A DNA stretch of 64,000 nucleotides from Stichopus chloronotus (lineage: Eukaryota > Echinodermata > Holothuroidea > Aspidochirotida > Stichopodidae). The DNA is taken from NCBI GenBank assembly GCA_021234535.1, contig CM037850.1, positions 62,001 through 126,000 of the forward strand, in the 5' to 3' direction. Both the position numbers and the translations under genes were made by a program. The notes beneath the pieces are model-generated. The model was not told the origin of the DNA. It saw nothing but the letters and a program-made list of their open reading frames with translations, and ran no database searches. Shown here piece after piece: positions 48,701 through 55,307 of this stretch. Positions within the stretch are counted from its first letter, which is position 1. Each line of letters starts with the position of its first letter.

Positions 48701-51700
48701 GCAGAGTAGGCTGAGTATAGGTAATTGTTGATGAAGTGCGGCCCGCCAAATTTTTCATTCCTCGATTCTGGCCCCTCAAATCAAAAAGGTTGCCCACCCC
48801 TCATTTACAATGTCATCAAAGCCAAAAAGGGCAGAGATCATCTACTCATCAAGAGATGCCAATGTTAACAGTTTGCAACTAAGTCAACATTCAGTTGCAG
48901 ATCTTCAAACTTTCATCTCTGGTGACATCAAATGACATTTGACCTCAATGAAAAACAATAGGGATCATCTACTCGCAACAGAAAAGCGAAACATTAAAGT
49001 TGCAGTTAAAGCAACTTTCCTTCCTGGAGAAACTGTGTTTACAAGGTTTCTAAACTATGACCTCTACTGAGCTTGTGTGACCTTTCACCTCCCCAAAAAT
49101 ATAAGAGCGATCACCAACTCATCAGGAGCAACCAAAAGTTTGAAATTCCAGCAATTTTCAGCAGCTAGCTGAGACACTCCCTTAATAGGTTTTAAGAGTT
49201 TATCCTCTCATAACCTAAATGACCTTTGACCTACCTGGAAAAGAATAGAGATCATCTACTTACGATGAACTACCTACAGGCCAAGTTTGAATTTCAAGCA
49301 ACTTTCCCTCATTGAGATACCATGTTCACAAGGTTTTCAAACTAAGATCTCAACTGAACTCATGTGACCTTTGACCTTGTCAAACCTTTTCAAAGATCAT
49401 CTCCTTATCAAGTGCTTCTGATGGTTCAAGTTTGAAGTTCCATCATCTTTTACTTGTGGAGATATCCTCCTTATACAATTGGTTTTAAGAATTTCCCTGC
49501 TGGTGACCTCAAAAGGCATTTGACCTATCTGAAAAAGAATGAAGGTTCATCTAATTTCAATGGACTACGGACACAGAAACTTTCCCTTCTTGAGATGTAG
49601 TGTATGCAAGCCAAGGCATTTCACATACTGTACTATGTACTTCACTATCGTGTAGATTCACTTCCTGCCTTCAGCAAGGAATCAAAGTTGACAGATCTAA
49701 CAGTACTTAGGGCACACTGAACAGTAGATAAAGTGGACATTCTGTAATAACACTACAATTATACTCACTTTTCAGGTTTTAAGGGCAATTCCAGGCCAGC
49801 CAGTGCAGGATTATACACAGGTATGCTGACATCATATCCGGGACGATATGTCCAAGTTGAAAATCCACCACCTGCTATCATGGCTTTACCAAAAGGAACA
49901 TCAAGCACTGTGCTGAAATCTGGTGATGTCCCAGGTAACATGTTAAATAATAAATGATTGCTGCCACCATTCCATCTACAGTACAAATAAGAACAAGAAA
50001 GCCAAGAGGTTTGGTGATTCCTAGCCGTTAATATACCTGCAATTTTTTTTTAAGTTCTAATATACTGTACAGTAGTAACCACAGGGTTACCAGACTAAAG
50101 CCACTAATGATAATGTACATCATTTTCCAATACCTAAGTACTGTATGTAATGTAAGTTAATATTGGAGGCCAAGAATTCTCCAGCCTGCACAGTCATGGC
50201 ACAGGTACAGTATGCACTTTCCATGAGAAAGAGATACTCATATGACAGTTGCAATGATTGCCAATTACATAAATTCCTCAATTTACTGTATATGGCTTCC
50301 AATAACATGTTCTATTGTACAATAGACCTTTTACTGTAAAAAAAATCACAATAACTTCACATTTCCACTAGGTAAGATGAATGAATTGCAAATTGTTTGA
50401 TGACAGAACAAGAGCAATATCTCAGAGATACTGTAACAAGAAATGCCCCTTGTCTATGAGTTTACAATTGTTCTGTTCAGGCGACTTGTCCATTCCTCTT
50501 AAAAGTGCACAACAAAGTTGTATGTAGTTAGCAATCTACTGCGATACTGAACAGCTGTTTGTATGCATGTTCATGATGCTCAGCCAACCAGAGTCAATGT
50601 TACTAACACATCCCAATCTTCACCTTACACATGTATCATGCTTTTTTTTTCTTTTTTTTTTTCTTTTTTTCAAAAATCGCTATATGATCATCCAAAAAGA
50701 GATCACATTTTCAGAATGAGCTGGGCGGTTTTCAATTAAAAGTTCAATACCATAGCAATTGGAAAGATTAAACAACCTTTCACTTGAATAAAGTATTGTA
50801 ATGTGGTTCCTTCAATGTTGCAAAATCTTTAAGCAGGATGTGCTGTTTTTCCTGCAATGTCAAAGGCACACCAAAATACTGGCTATATTTTGTATAGTTG
50901 TAAAAAAGTGTACAAACTACCGTAGCATGGCCTACTTGTCCAAAAGAAGCCTAATTTCCTGAAGCAATGCGTTTTTGTTGTGGGGCCTTCAAACGGAAAA
51001 GTCGCACATTTACTACAGGGCCTGGTTCTGCTAACTTTTTACCCGCAAAAAAATGAATCACTCTTCTTTCTGCCGTAATTAACAATCTAATGAACGAAAT
51101 TTCTCCTGGAAGAAACATATCATAGATGGTATTTTCCAGATTGGCATCAAATGGAAGAGAACGATGGAGAATATGTAGACAATGAAGGCTATTTTTGCTC
51201 CTTCAAACAGCACATCCTGCTTTAAGATAAAAGAAATATGTGGTAGTCTTCTTGACAGAACGACACAAAAGCTATGCTAGTAGCATAGGTGCCTATCCAA
51301 AAGTACAAAATGTATATCTGAAACTAAATGCATCTAAAACTTTTCAAAATCCTGCCAAAGTAAGAGCTACTGTATGTACAGGTAAGTACTTTCAAGAAGA
51401 CTATGAAACTATTAGTATTGCTTCTCCACATTTGTATGTTTGGAACCACTTACTAATTAACCATTATTCTAACGGTTCCCCCACTAAAGCCTAGGTCAGA
51501 ATTCAGCTAGTTGGGTGCACCTGAAAATGGGCACAGTCTATGGCATTTTACCCAGAGTTTTTACTGCAGCGACAACATAGCCTATAGTAATCCCCCAAAA
51601 CTGAAAACAAATTCTAACAATCTCATTTATTTAAGGGGCTGTACATTCTATCCAAGTTTGAAAATGATGCAACTTGTCATTTTGAGATATTGCAAACATA

Positions 51701-54700
51701 GTTTGATTATATTATTTTCATTATACAAAGAATGACGTCAGTCACAGTTACCCTCCTGGAGATATTATGTTTACAAGGTTTCTACAGTTTGACCTCTGGT
51801 GACCACAAATGAACTTTGACGTCCACCAAAAACTATAGGGATCATCTACTCAGTATGACCAACCCACACATTAAATATGACATCAGTCACAGTTACCATT
51901 GTGGAGATACTGTTCACAAGGTTTTAACAGTTTGATCTCTGGTAAGCACAAATGACCTTAGGCATCCACCAAAATCTATAGGGATTATCTACTCAGTACA
52001 GTATGACCAACCAAAACACCTAGAATGACATTCGTCACAGTTACCCTTCTGGAGATACTGTGTTCACAAGGTTTTCACAGTTTGACCTCTGGTGACCTCA
52101 AATGACCTTTGACATACACCAAAAACAATAGGGATATGATCTACTCAGTATGACCAACCAACACACCAAGTATGACATCAGTCACAGTTGCCCTCTTGGA
52201 GATAAATGTGTTTTCAAGGTTTTCCCAGTTTGACCTCTGGTGACCTCAAATGACCTTTGAAGTCGACCAAAAACAATATGGATCACCTACACACCACGTA
52301 TGACATCAGTCACAGTTACACTTGTGGAGATATTGTGTTTACAAGGCTTTTATGGTCGTCCGGTGACCTCAAAAGACTTTTGACCTCAACCAAAAACAAT
52401 AAGGATCGTCTATTCAGTATGAACAACGCACACACTAAGTATGAAGTCAGTCACAGTTACATTTCTGGAGATATTGAGTTTACAAGGATTTCCCAGTTTG
52501 ACCTCTGGTAACCTCAAATGACCTTTGAACTTGACCAAACCAATACTGATCTACCACACACCAAGTATGACATAATTCACAGTTGCACTTGTGGAGATAT
52601 TGTGTTTACAAGGTTTTTACAGTTTGACCTCTACTGACCTCAAATGACCTTTGACCTCAACCAAAAACTATAGGGATCATCTACTCAGTATGACCAGCCC
52701 ATACACAAAATATTAGATTCGTCATGGTTACCCTTCTGGAGATATCGTGTTTACAAGAAGTGTCACATACACACACACACGACATCACCATCCCAGAGAT
52801 TCCCTCTGCCTTGAGCAAAAAAAAAACAATACAAAAATATTAAGATATCACAAATTAGCAACATAATGTTCAGAAAAACTTACTGTATAGTGAGTAATCT
52901 AAAATTTCAGACTGAATAAAAATTGCAGCCTTATGTACAACAGAATTCTTAAACAACTGTATTCTGCACTTTGGCAAGATGTTCGGGTTTATAAGCTTTC
53001 TGCCTGATTGCACATTTAGGCTTACTAGCGGGGAGAGTTGCGGATCATAGTAAATTTTCCTAGCCATTCTTACAAACTCAGTCCTACAGTGTAGCAGAGG
53101 CATTCAAAGTTTCTTTGAGATACACCATAGTTTAATTGCATTATTTTCGAAGAACATTTAATAAGAAGGAATTTCTATCTTTGTATTTTTGCAAAATGAA
53201 ATGGTACCAAACTGGCACAGCATACAAGATGGGGAAGAATAACAGACTTAAAAACACTTCCTTTGGCATTTCTATTGAAAAAGACACAACATACACAAGA
53301 CTGGAGACAATATGATATATCTTGCTCAACTCTAAAAAGATGTTAAGAAAAACTCTATTTATCATCAATGAATAGTCCTAGATATTTGATTCTAGAAGTA
53401 TGTTCAACATCACACCCTTGTATTTTCATACTTGTAGATTTGACAATAGCAACCCATCATGTTTGATGTTTGTACTTGAAAAATCTCAGACCTTACCTAG
53501 TTTGGATATTTACGAACGATTCACTCACCTGTCTCATCACAACATAGGCACCCAGAGAAAACTAGAAGAGGTCCTCTGGTACTTAGACCAGGCAACTCGA
53601 GTGGGGATGATGGACATACGTATCGATTCTCATGCTTATGGCTGAACTGATGATGCAACACCACCAGCAGCTCCGGGAGGATGAACACCAAGTCCCCAGA
53701 CGAGACATCGGCCAGCTTCTGTTCTTATTTGGCCCCCTAGCAAAATTGACCTTCGAGCAATTTGCCAGAGTCCCAGTGAAGTCCAGGTCGAGCTAGGCTA
53801 CTGAGGTAGGACACTGTCGTACTCGCTACCCTTGTGAATACTCTCCGTGCGATTGAGAGGCCGAACGGAAGTGCCCTGAATACGTAGACTTTCCCTCTGT
53901 TGCCGAAGGCCAGGAATCGCAGATAGGAGTCATGTATCGATACGTGTAGGTAGGTGCTTTGAGGTCAATGCTTGCGAGCAAAGTCCCTTTCCTCAATGTT
54001 GGCAGACAAATGGCCGTTTCCATTCAAAAATGTTTGGGGGAGACGTAATTTTGATTGAAAGGCTTTAGTTTTAGGAAAGGTCACCATGCCTCGTCTTTTT
54101 TGGTGGTTAGAAGAAAGAACGAGTGGGGGTGGGGTCCCTCCCCTCCAGAAGCTGGGACAACAGCTCATGCGGGGGCGAGGTGAACTCGATCTGGTAGCCA
54201 TTCTGGATCACAGACTTCACCGGGACTCTGGTAAATTGATCAAAGGTCAATCTTGCTAGGGGGCCAAACAAGAGCAGGAGCTGACTGATGCCTCATTTGG
54301 GGACTTGCTGTTCGTCCTCAAGGAGTTGCTTGTGGTGTCGCATCATCAGTTCGGCCATGAGCATGAAAATGGATGAGTACTTCATCAACACTCGAGAACG
54401 CCTTGTCTAATTCCCAGAGCACCTCTTCTGGTTTTCTCTTGGCACTGTCTTTAAAAGTGCCTTTGTTGTGATGAGACAGGTAAGTGAGGCAAATACACAT
54501 TTCTTTCAATTTCTTTGAATTAAGCAGTAAATTCTTTGTATTACAAATAGAAACATCATCCATAGCCCTTTGATAATTTATTTGATATTTTGAGATAAAT
54601 TCATTGGACTTTATTTTGTCTGTATAAATAGTAAAAAAGATTCCGGATAAAGGTCCTCCCGGTGGAACATTAACTTTTATATCAGAGGCTTCTGACAGGC

Positions 54701-55307
54701 CTTTATTTAAGCTCTATCTGCCTTGTCCACCCATGTAAAAATGTTTGACCCAAAGACTGTTTAAAGCCAAGAATTTTTCCTTCACTTACCTTGGTAACTG
54801 AGCCAAAATCTGTCCAACTTTCTCTTCTTTCAATGCATTTTGATTGAGTAGATCCAATGGTGGAACAAAAATACATGCCACATCTGGATCTGATGTAAAA
54901 AAGTCACTTTCAGATATAGCAGTCAAAACATCAAAAAACTCCCTTGAAATCTCATTGAGAATAGGTTGGCTTGATTCATCTAAATACTTCTTCATGGGAT
55001 ATATGTAGAGGCTGATTCGGTTAGTTTCATAGCTACAACGATAAACATCAAAGCATGTGTAATAGGTACAATCCCTGTCACCTTTGGGTGGCAGTGGGGC
55101 AGAATCTGTTATCCTGACCTCTGGTAGAGAATTCCAATTGTTAATGTAGTAACTGTTGCTTTGGTTATCTTGTTCAATAGCATGAGGCCAAAACTGAAGA
55201 ACTGCAGTCACAATCACCCCAAGCAAAATAATTGAAAAAAGAAAAATGTAATATTTTTGATACTTTAACTTGACCTTTGGCCCCCTGGTTGTCTTTTTGC
55301 TTGACAT
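19260..55307 (-). CDS. EXT2: Exostosin-2, heparan sulfate polymerase subunit (complete, nine coding exons)
   Basis: EXT2 pairs with EXT1 in the Golgi to elongate heparan sulfate, adding alternating GlcA and GlcNAc. Joining 55307-54790, 49975-49769, 45379-45175, 43649-43510, 39350-39125, 35182-34999, 34824-34658, 26104-25961 and 19610-19260 gives 2142 nt, with every intron GT-AG and every phase consistent: 713 residues, near the vertebrate length. The protein is type II: a short basic N-terminus, one membrane segment at about residues 19-39, stem, GT47-type exostosin domain (about 75-365) and GT64 domain (about 440-700) with the metal-binding DDD at 533-535. The end ([15 protein letters not shown]) matches animal EXT2. 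The ATG at 55307 is the first in frame in its exon; an in-frame TTG 24 nt upstream is not a likely start. The exon opens near 55382, so an upstream untranslated exon is expected. Confidence 0.96.
19829..20790 (+). repeat. Dispersed element, subfamily A
   Basis: Starts with hairpin AATGCA-CAAA-TGCATT (19829-19844) and TGTGGCTTCAAT. It runs through several ~145-bp units with TTGAGATATCAT, TGACCTTTGACCT (20446) and CCAAAAACATTAG, and ends in (CA)n then GCATGATTACAAAGG near 20741. No protein is encoded. Confidence 0.75.
21890..22250 (+). repeat. Dispersed element, subfamily A, shorter copy
   Basis: Begins GAACCAGAATGCACAGATGC and retains the hairpin at 21898-21913. It has one degenerate unit (GACTTTGTGACCTCC) and ends in CACATACAC. 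It is internally deleted relative to the copy at 19829. Confidence 0.7.
22365..23008. repeat. 40-bp tandem array, about 16 copies, each with a hairpin
   Basis: The unit is GGTCTGCAGTTCATAGACAC followed by CAGCAACTGCAAACAATCMC, period 40 bp from about 22371 to 22968. One copy near 22691 has lost four bases. TGCAGTT and AACTGCA are perfect reverse complements separated by 13 nt, so each unit can fold into a 7-bp stem. All units carry CTGCAG. There are no unique spacers. Confidence 0.95.
23579..24000. mobile_element. hAT-type MITE, 422 bp, perfect TIR and target duplication
   Basis: The ends are TAGTGTTTTCA and TGAAAACACTA, perfect 11-bp inverted repeats. The 8 bp outside are identical on both sides: CTATACAT at 23571-23578 and 24001-24008. 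Subterminal GATACCCGGATACCC and GGGTACCTGGGTAC are inverted-repeat-like. An 8-bp target duplication is typical of the hAT superfamily. No transposase frame, so non-autonomous. Confidence 0.9.
24143..25715. repeat. 45-bp minisatellite (~28 copies) with 315-bp higher-order unit and diverged tail
   Basis: The unit is AGTATCATGTTTACAGTG, TTTTCACTTGCAACAACC and AGATCCATG, 45 bp. Diagnostic variants (AGTATAATG at 24196 and 24511, AGTATCATAT at 24331 and 24646, ACAAACAGAT at 24361 and 24676) recur exactly 315 bp apart, so seven units were duplicated as a block. From about 25400 to 25715 the repeats are diverged but still near-periodic. 45 is divisible by three, so frames on both strands stay open by default. 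Confidence 0.95.
25961..26104 (-). CDS. EXT2: EXT2 coding exon 8
   Basis: Encodes [20 protein letters not shown] and [22 protein letters not shown]64 core sequence nearly identical across animals. The acceptor is TTTTTTAACAG and the donor CATAAG then GTAAGT. Both boundaries are phase 0, length 144 nt. Confidence 0.97.
26390..26990 (+). pseudogene. Decayed coding-like block, unidentified
   Basis: The plus strand reads as protein-like pieces in shifting frames ([36 protein letters not shown], then [54 protein letters not shown]). Stops and frameshifts break it. It vaguely resembles a multi-copy uncharacterised gene seen in marine invertebrates, but I cannot name it. It is probably a transposon passenger or retrocopy. 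Confidence 0.25.
27264..27836. mobile_element. hAT-type MITE, 573 bp, perfect target duplication
   Basis: The ends are CAGGGGCGTAGCCAGG (27264) and TTGGTTACGCGCCTG (to 27836), imperfect inverted repeats starting CAGG. The flanking 8 bp AGTAGACA are identical at 27256-27263 and 27837-27844. No coding capacity. A second copy lies inverted at 3598-4197, about 23 kb away outside the gene. The sequence beyond the right end (27880-27930) also matches the flank of the other copy. Confidence 0.9.
28000..29930. other. Repeat-like non-coding stretch
   Basis: CCCATTGACTTTGTGTTACGATC near 28108 recurs as CCCATTGAGTTTGTGTTACAATG near 28891. Between them, at about 28735-28825, ATCGGATCGGATATCGACCG and GCATCGGTTAGGCCC resemble one end of another hAT-like element. 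The partner end was not found. No gene is visible. Confidence 0.35.
29935..31480 (+). repeat. Dispersed element, subfamily B, with nested gag
   Basis: Starts with hairpin AAAGCC-AAAA-GGCTTT (29935-29950) and GTGATTCCTTGCC (29951-29963). It ends with (CA)n, GCATAGATTCCCC and GCAAGGAATAAAA (31469-31480). GATTCCTTGC and GCAAGGAAT(C) form inverted termini. Degenerate DR1-type units lie near 30060-30180 and 31280-31380. A Pao-type gag fragment sits inside, on the opposite strand. Confidence 0.65.
30187..30631 (-). pseudogene. BEL/Pao-type gag fragment (DUF1759-like), frameshifted
   Basis: The upstream frame (30631-30371) is a charged helical segment ([35 protein letters not shown]), probably coiled coil. 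A frame change near 30385 leads to [38 protein letters not shown], the hallmark start of the gag-like domain of Pao retrotransposons (P-x-F/Y-x-GDP-x-x-FWSF). Nothing of protease or RT follows. The capsid-like protein would package element RNA; this copy is dead. Confidence 0.75.
31492..31510. repeat. Near-perfect palindrome
   Basis: ATAATCGTA, one C, TACGATTAT: 9-bp arms with a 1-nt centre, directly after the subfamily B 3' end. GATTATA recurs at 31521, suggesting a small inverted structure. Confidence 0.7.
31561..31790. repeat. 48-bp minisatellite, about 4.7 copies
   Basis: The period is 48 bp: GGGCAACGGGAACATGCC, AAATGGTTGTGRTGTGAGG, AGGTTCATGAC. 48 is a multiple of three, so frames stay open on both strands as an artefact. 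Confidence 0.92.
33061..33480 (+). repeat. Dispersed element, subfamily A
   Basis: Starts GAACCAGAATGCACAAATGC with a perfect 6-bp hairpin (33068-33083), carries TGACCTTTGACCT at 33284, and ends (CA)n, GCATGATTACAAAGC, ATCATCGAAACCAAAAAG near 33477. This is the most complete short copy, about 420 bp. Confidence 0.8.
34658..34824 (-). CDS. EXT2: EXT2 coding exon 7 (metal-binding DDD)
   Basis: Encodes [17 protein letters not shown] followed by [20 protein letters not shown]. The DDD is the DxD-type motif that binds the divalent metal and UDP-sugar. The intron before it (34825-34998) is only 174 bp, the shortest in the gene. The acceptor is ATTTTTCTTTCAG and the donor GAG then GTAGGA, phase 0. 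Confidence 0.97.
34999..35182 (-). CDS. EXT2: EXT2 coding exon 6 (start of GT64 domain)
   Basis: Encodes [20 protein letters not shown] then [12 protein letters not shown] and [17 protein letters not shown]. This is the nucleotide-sugar-binding start of the GT64 alpha-1,4-GlcNAc-transferase domain. The acceptor is TTATCCATCCAG and the donor CCACCTG then GTGAGT, phase 1. Confidence 0.96.
36606..36738. repeat. (CAT)n microsatellite with CAC interruptions
   Basis: About 130 bp of CAT/ATC triplets with periodic CAC. It yields poly-Met or poly-Ile frames that are not genes. Confidence 0.97.
36890..37070. repeat. Dispersed repeat, copy also at about 40590-40860
   Basis: Shared strings include GCCAATGTTTATTCATGAT, ATCTTTRWTGGATTTTG, CCAATACTCCARAATGTC and CACATGACCTTTA. 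Both copies have the same orientation. No coding frame is shared. Confidence 0.8.
37945..38372 (+). mobile_element. LINE 3' end with RT C-terminal tail and poly(A)
   Basis: Plus-strand translation near 37978-38080 reads [20 protein letters not shown] then [11 protein letters not shown], the typical LINE RT C-terminal G-x-x-WN-x-L block. The 3' UTR follows, and the element ends with AATAAA (38340) and a poly(A) near 38358-38366. It is inserted opposite to EXT2. Confidence 0.75.
38430..38965. repeat. Diverged ~60-bp minisatellite
   Basis: Repeated order: GAACACTAYAGCCAATG, TTACTRACACTGT, GATAGACTG, CCTATCAT, about eight degenerate units of 55-66 bp. Units such as those at 38700-38820 are most alike. 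Confidence 0.8.
39125..39350 (-). CDS. EXT2: EXT2 coding exon 5
   Basis: Encodes [41 protein letters not shown] and the WWNEPM stretch, the linker from the GT47-type to the GT64 domain. The acceptor is TATCTTTGCAG. I chose donor CCAAGG then GTGAGT, phase 0; without it the frame runs on into the intron. Confidence 0.95.
39351..43509 (-). other. EXT2 intron 4: minisatellite and repeat copies
   Basis: Holds a ~1.1-kb minisatellite (41885-42975), a duplicated ~90-bp block (43283-43460, GTTGAGGTACAATAAAAGAC) and a repeat copy at about 40590-40860 that also occurs at 36890-37070. Between 39400 and 40550 I see nothing recognisable. Confidence 0.7.
41885..42975. repeat. Minisatellite of 60-77 bp units
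   Basis: Early units are 65 bp (CAAAGCTGCCAGTCATC at 41926, 41991, 42056), then a 77-bp form with TATATTGGGGCTTGAAAAAT alternates with the 65-bp form. Later units (to about 42970) decay to ~60 bp (CAAAGCTGTCAGT, AAATAATACCA). The sharpest homogeneity is at the left end. Confidence 0.92.
43511..43649 (-). CDS. EXT2: EXT2 coding exon 4 (last base is 43510)
   Basis: A short exon of 140 nt (43649-43510) encoding [20 protein letters not shown] and [19 protein letters not shown], the conserved glycine/proline-rich part of the exostosin domain. The acceptor is GTGATAG and the donor CGAAG then GTAAGC, phase 2. It was found by reading the minus strand between exons 3 and 5; it is needed to keep the frame. 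Confidence 0.95.
43737..43766. repeat. Perfect hairpin
   Basis: TAATCACTCTA, loop TGGTAATG, TAGAGTGATTA: 11-bp perfect stem, with further A/T pairing outside. It sits near EXT2 exon 4 in intron 3. Confidence 0.8.
44190..44885 (+). repeat. Palindrome-rich dispersed repeat, copy 1
   Basis: Matches 62430-62730 at both ends: AGACTCTATAGAGTCT (44202-44217), CTGAAGGAACATCCA, CTCTTCCGGAAGAG (a 14-bp palindrome), TACTCCCCTCATTG, then CACATATCCTCGG-like, GTAGGCTGCAGCT and CCGAGAAAGACTTTGCAAAG. About 385 bp (roughly 44346-44730) here are absent from the other copy. Confidence 0.85.
45175..45379 (-). CDS. EXT2: EXT2 coding exon 3
   Basis: Encodes [18 protein letters not shown] and [11 protein letters not shown], matching the exostosin domain. 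I chose the acceptor TTATTTTTGACAG ending at 45380, because the product then aligns with vertebrate EXT2 without an insertion. Another AG ending at 45416 keeps the same frame and would add 12 residues. The donor is CTTCAG then GTTTAG, phase 0. Confidence 0.92.
46829..49683 (+). repeat. Dispersed element, subfamily B, with ~144-bp array
   Basis: Opens with GTGATTCCTTACC (46829-46839) and closes with CAGCAAGGAATC (to 49683), again inverted termini. Within are a subfamily A start (46957) and units whose GAGATAT motif lies near 47341, 47484, 47621, 47764, 47909, 48054, 48198, 48342 and 48486, spacing 137-145 bp. Perfect DR1 sites lie at 47819, 47963, 49220 and 49365. Confidence 0.75.
48567..48802. 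mobile_element. hAT-type MITE, 236 bp, nested, perfect target duplication
   Basis: The ends are CAGGGGTGGGCAACCT and AGGTTGCCCACCCCTC, 15-bp inverted repeats with one terminal mismatch. ATTTACAA flanks both sides (48559-48566 and 48803-48810). It interrupts the TTACAATGTCATC-type tail of the surrounding dispersed element. GCGGCCCGCC occurs twice as a subterminal motif. No transposase. Confidence 0.93.
49769..49975 (-). CDS. EXT2: EXT2 coding exon 2
   Basis: Encodes the exostosin core [30 protein letters not shown], near-identical to vertebrate EXT2. The acceptor is ATTTGTACTGTAG; the first base completes the Arg codon from exon 1. The donor is GAAAA then GTGAGT, phase 2. A dispersed element begins only about 40 bp upstream of this acceptor. 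Confidence 0.96.
50016..52820 (+). repeat. Dispersed element, subfamily B, with ~140-bp array
   Basis: Begins with hairpin AAAGCC-AAGA-GGTTT (49998-50012) and GTGATTCCTAGCC. It ends with ACACACGACATCACC, AGATTCCCTCTGCC and GAGCAAAA near 52820. Eight units with GGAGATAYTGTGTTTACAAGG lie between about 51745 and 52760. A perfect DR1 site is at 52645. Confidence 0.7.
50832..51221. mobile_element. MITE, 390 bp, 17-bp perfect TIR
   Basis: AGCAGGATGTGCTGTTT (50832-50848) and AAACAGCACATCCTGCT (51205-51221) are perfect inverted repeats. The flanks are TTTA/TTAA-like, so a short TTAA-type duplication is possible but not exact. No protein frame. Superfamily unassigned. Confidence 0.8.
52870..54720 (-). 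mobile_element. LINE remnant interrupted by a DIRS-like insertion
   Basis: On the minus strand, 54720-54490 reads [19 protein letters not shown] (an RT palm block). Beyond the insertion, 53480-52870 reads [20 protein letters not shown], then [15 protein letters not shown] and the C-terminal [19 protein letters not shown]. Stops and frameshifts break it. The order is that of one LINE RT with a ~960-bp insertion in the middle. Confidence 0.65.
53523..54486. mobile_element. DIRS-like retrotransposon fragment in palindromic arrangement
   Basis: Arms 53523-53783 and 54213-54486 are inverted copies starting CACYYACCTGTCTCATCAC and passing GAACTGATGATGC and TTGGCCCCCTAGCAA. The minus-strand spacer and arm code DIRS-type RT sequence: [20 protein letters not shown], then after a frameshift [20 protein letters not shown] and [20 protein letters not shown] is characteristic of DIRS/LTR-type RT. 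No recombinase or YADD box is present, so this is a dead fragment. Confidence 0.75.
54790..55307 (-). CDS. EXT2: EXT2 coding exon 1 (residues 1-173)
   Basis: Starts MSSKKTTRG, followed by the membrane segment ([17 protein letters not shown]) and the QFWPHAIE motif shared with vertebrate EXT2. It continues into the exostosin domain ([52 protein letters not shown]). It ends in CCAAG before GTAAGT, phase 2. The exon extends 5' to an acceptor (TTTCTTTGACAG) ending at 55383, giving about 75 nt of 5' UTR in this exon. Confidence 0.95.

Larger units (their letters stand above)
45380..49768 (-). other. EXT2 intron 2: dispersed-element array with nested hAT MITE
   Basis: Contains the subfamily B element 46829-49683, a subfamily A hairpin start at 46957, nine ~144-bp units (about 47341-48530) and the MITE 48567-48802. 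Between 45500 and 46800 I see (TA)n near 46195-46210 but no gene. Confidence 0.8.
49976..54789 (-). other. EXT2 intron 1: LINE split by DIRS-like palindrome, dispersed repeat array, MITE
   Basis: This 4.8-kb intron holds, in gene order, a LINE remnant (54720-52870) interrupted at 53523-54486, a subfamily B dispersed element (50016-52820) with an array of ~140-bp units, and a MITE (50832-51221). The rest shows nothing functional. Confidence 0.8.
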
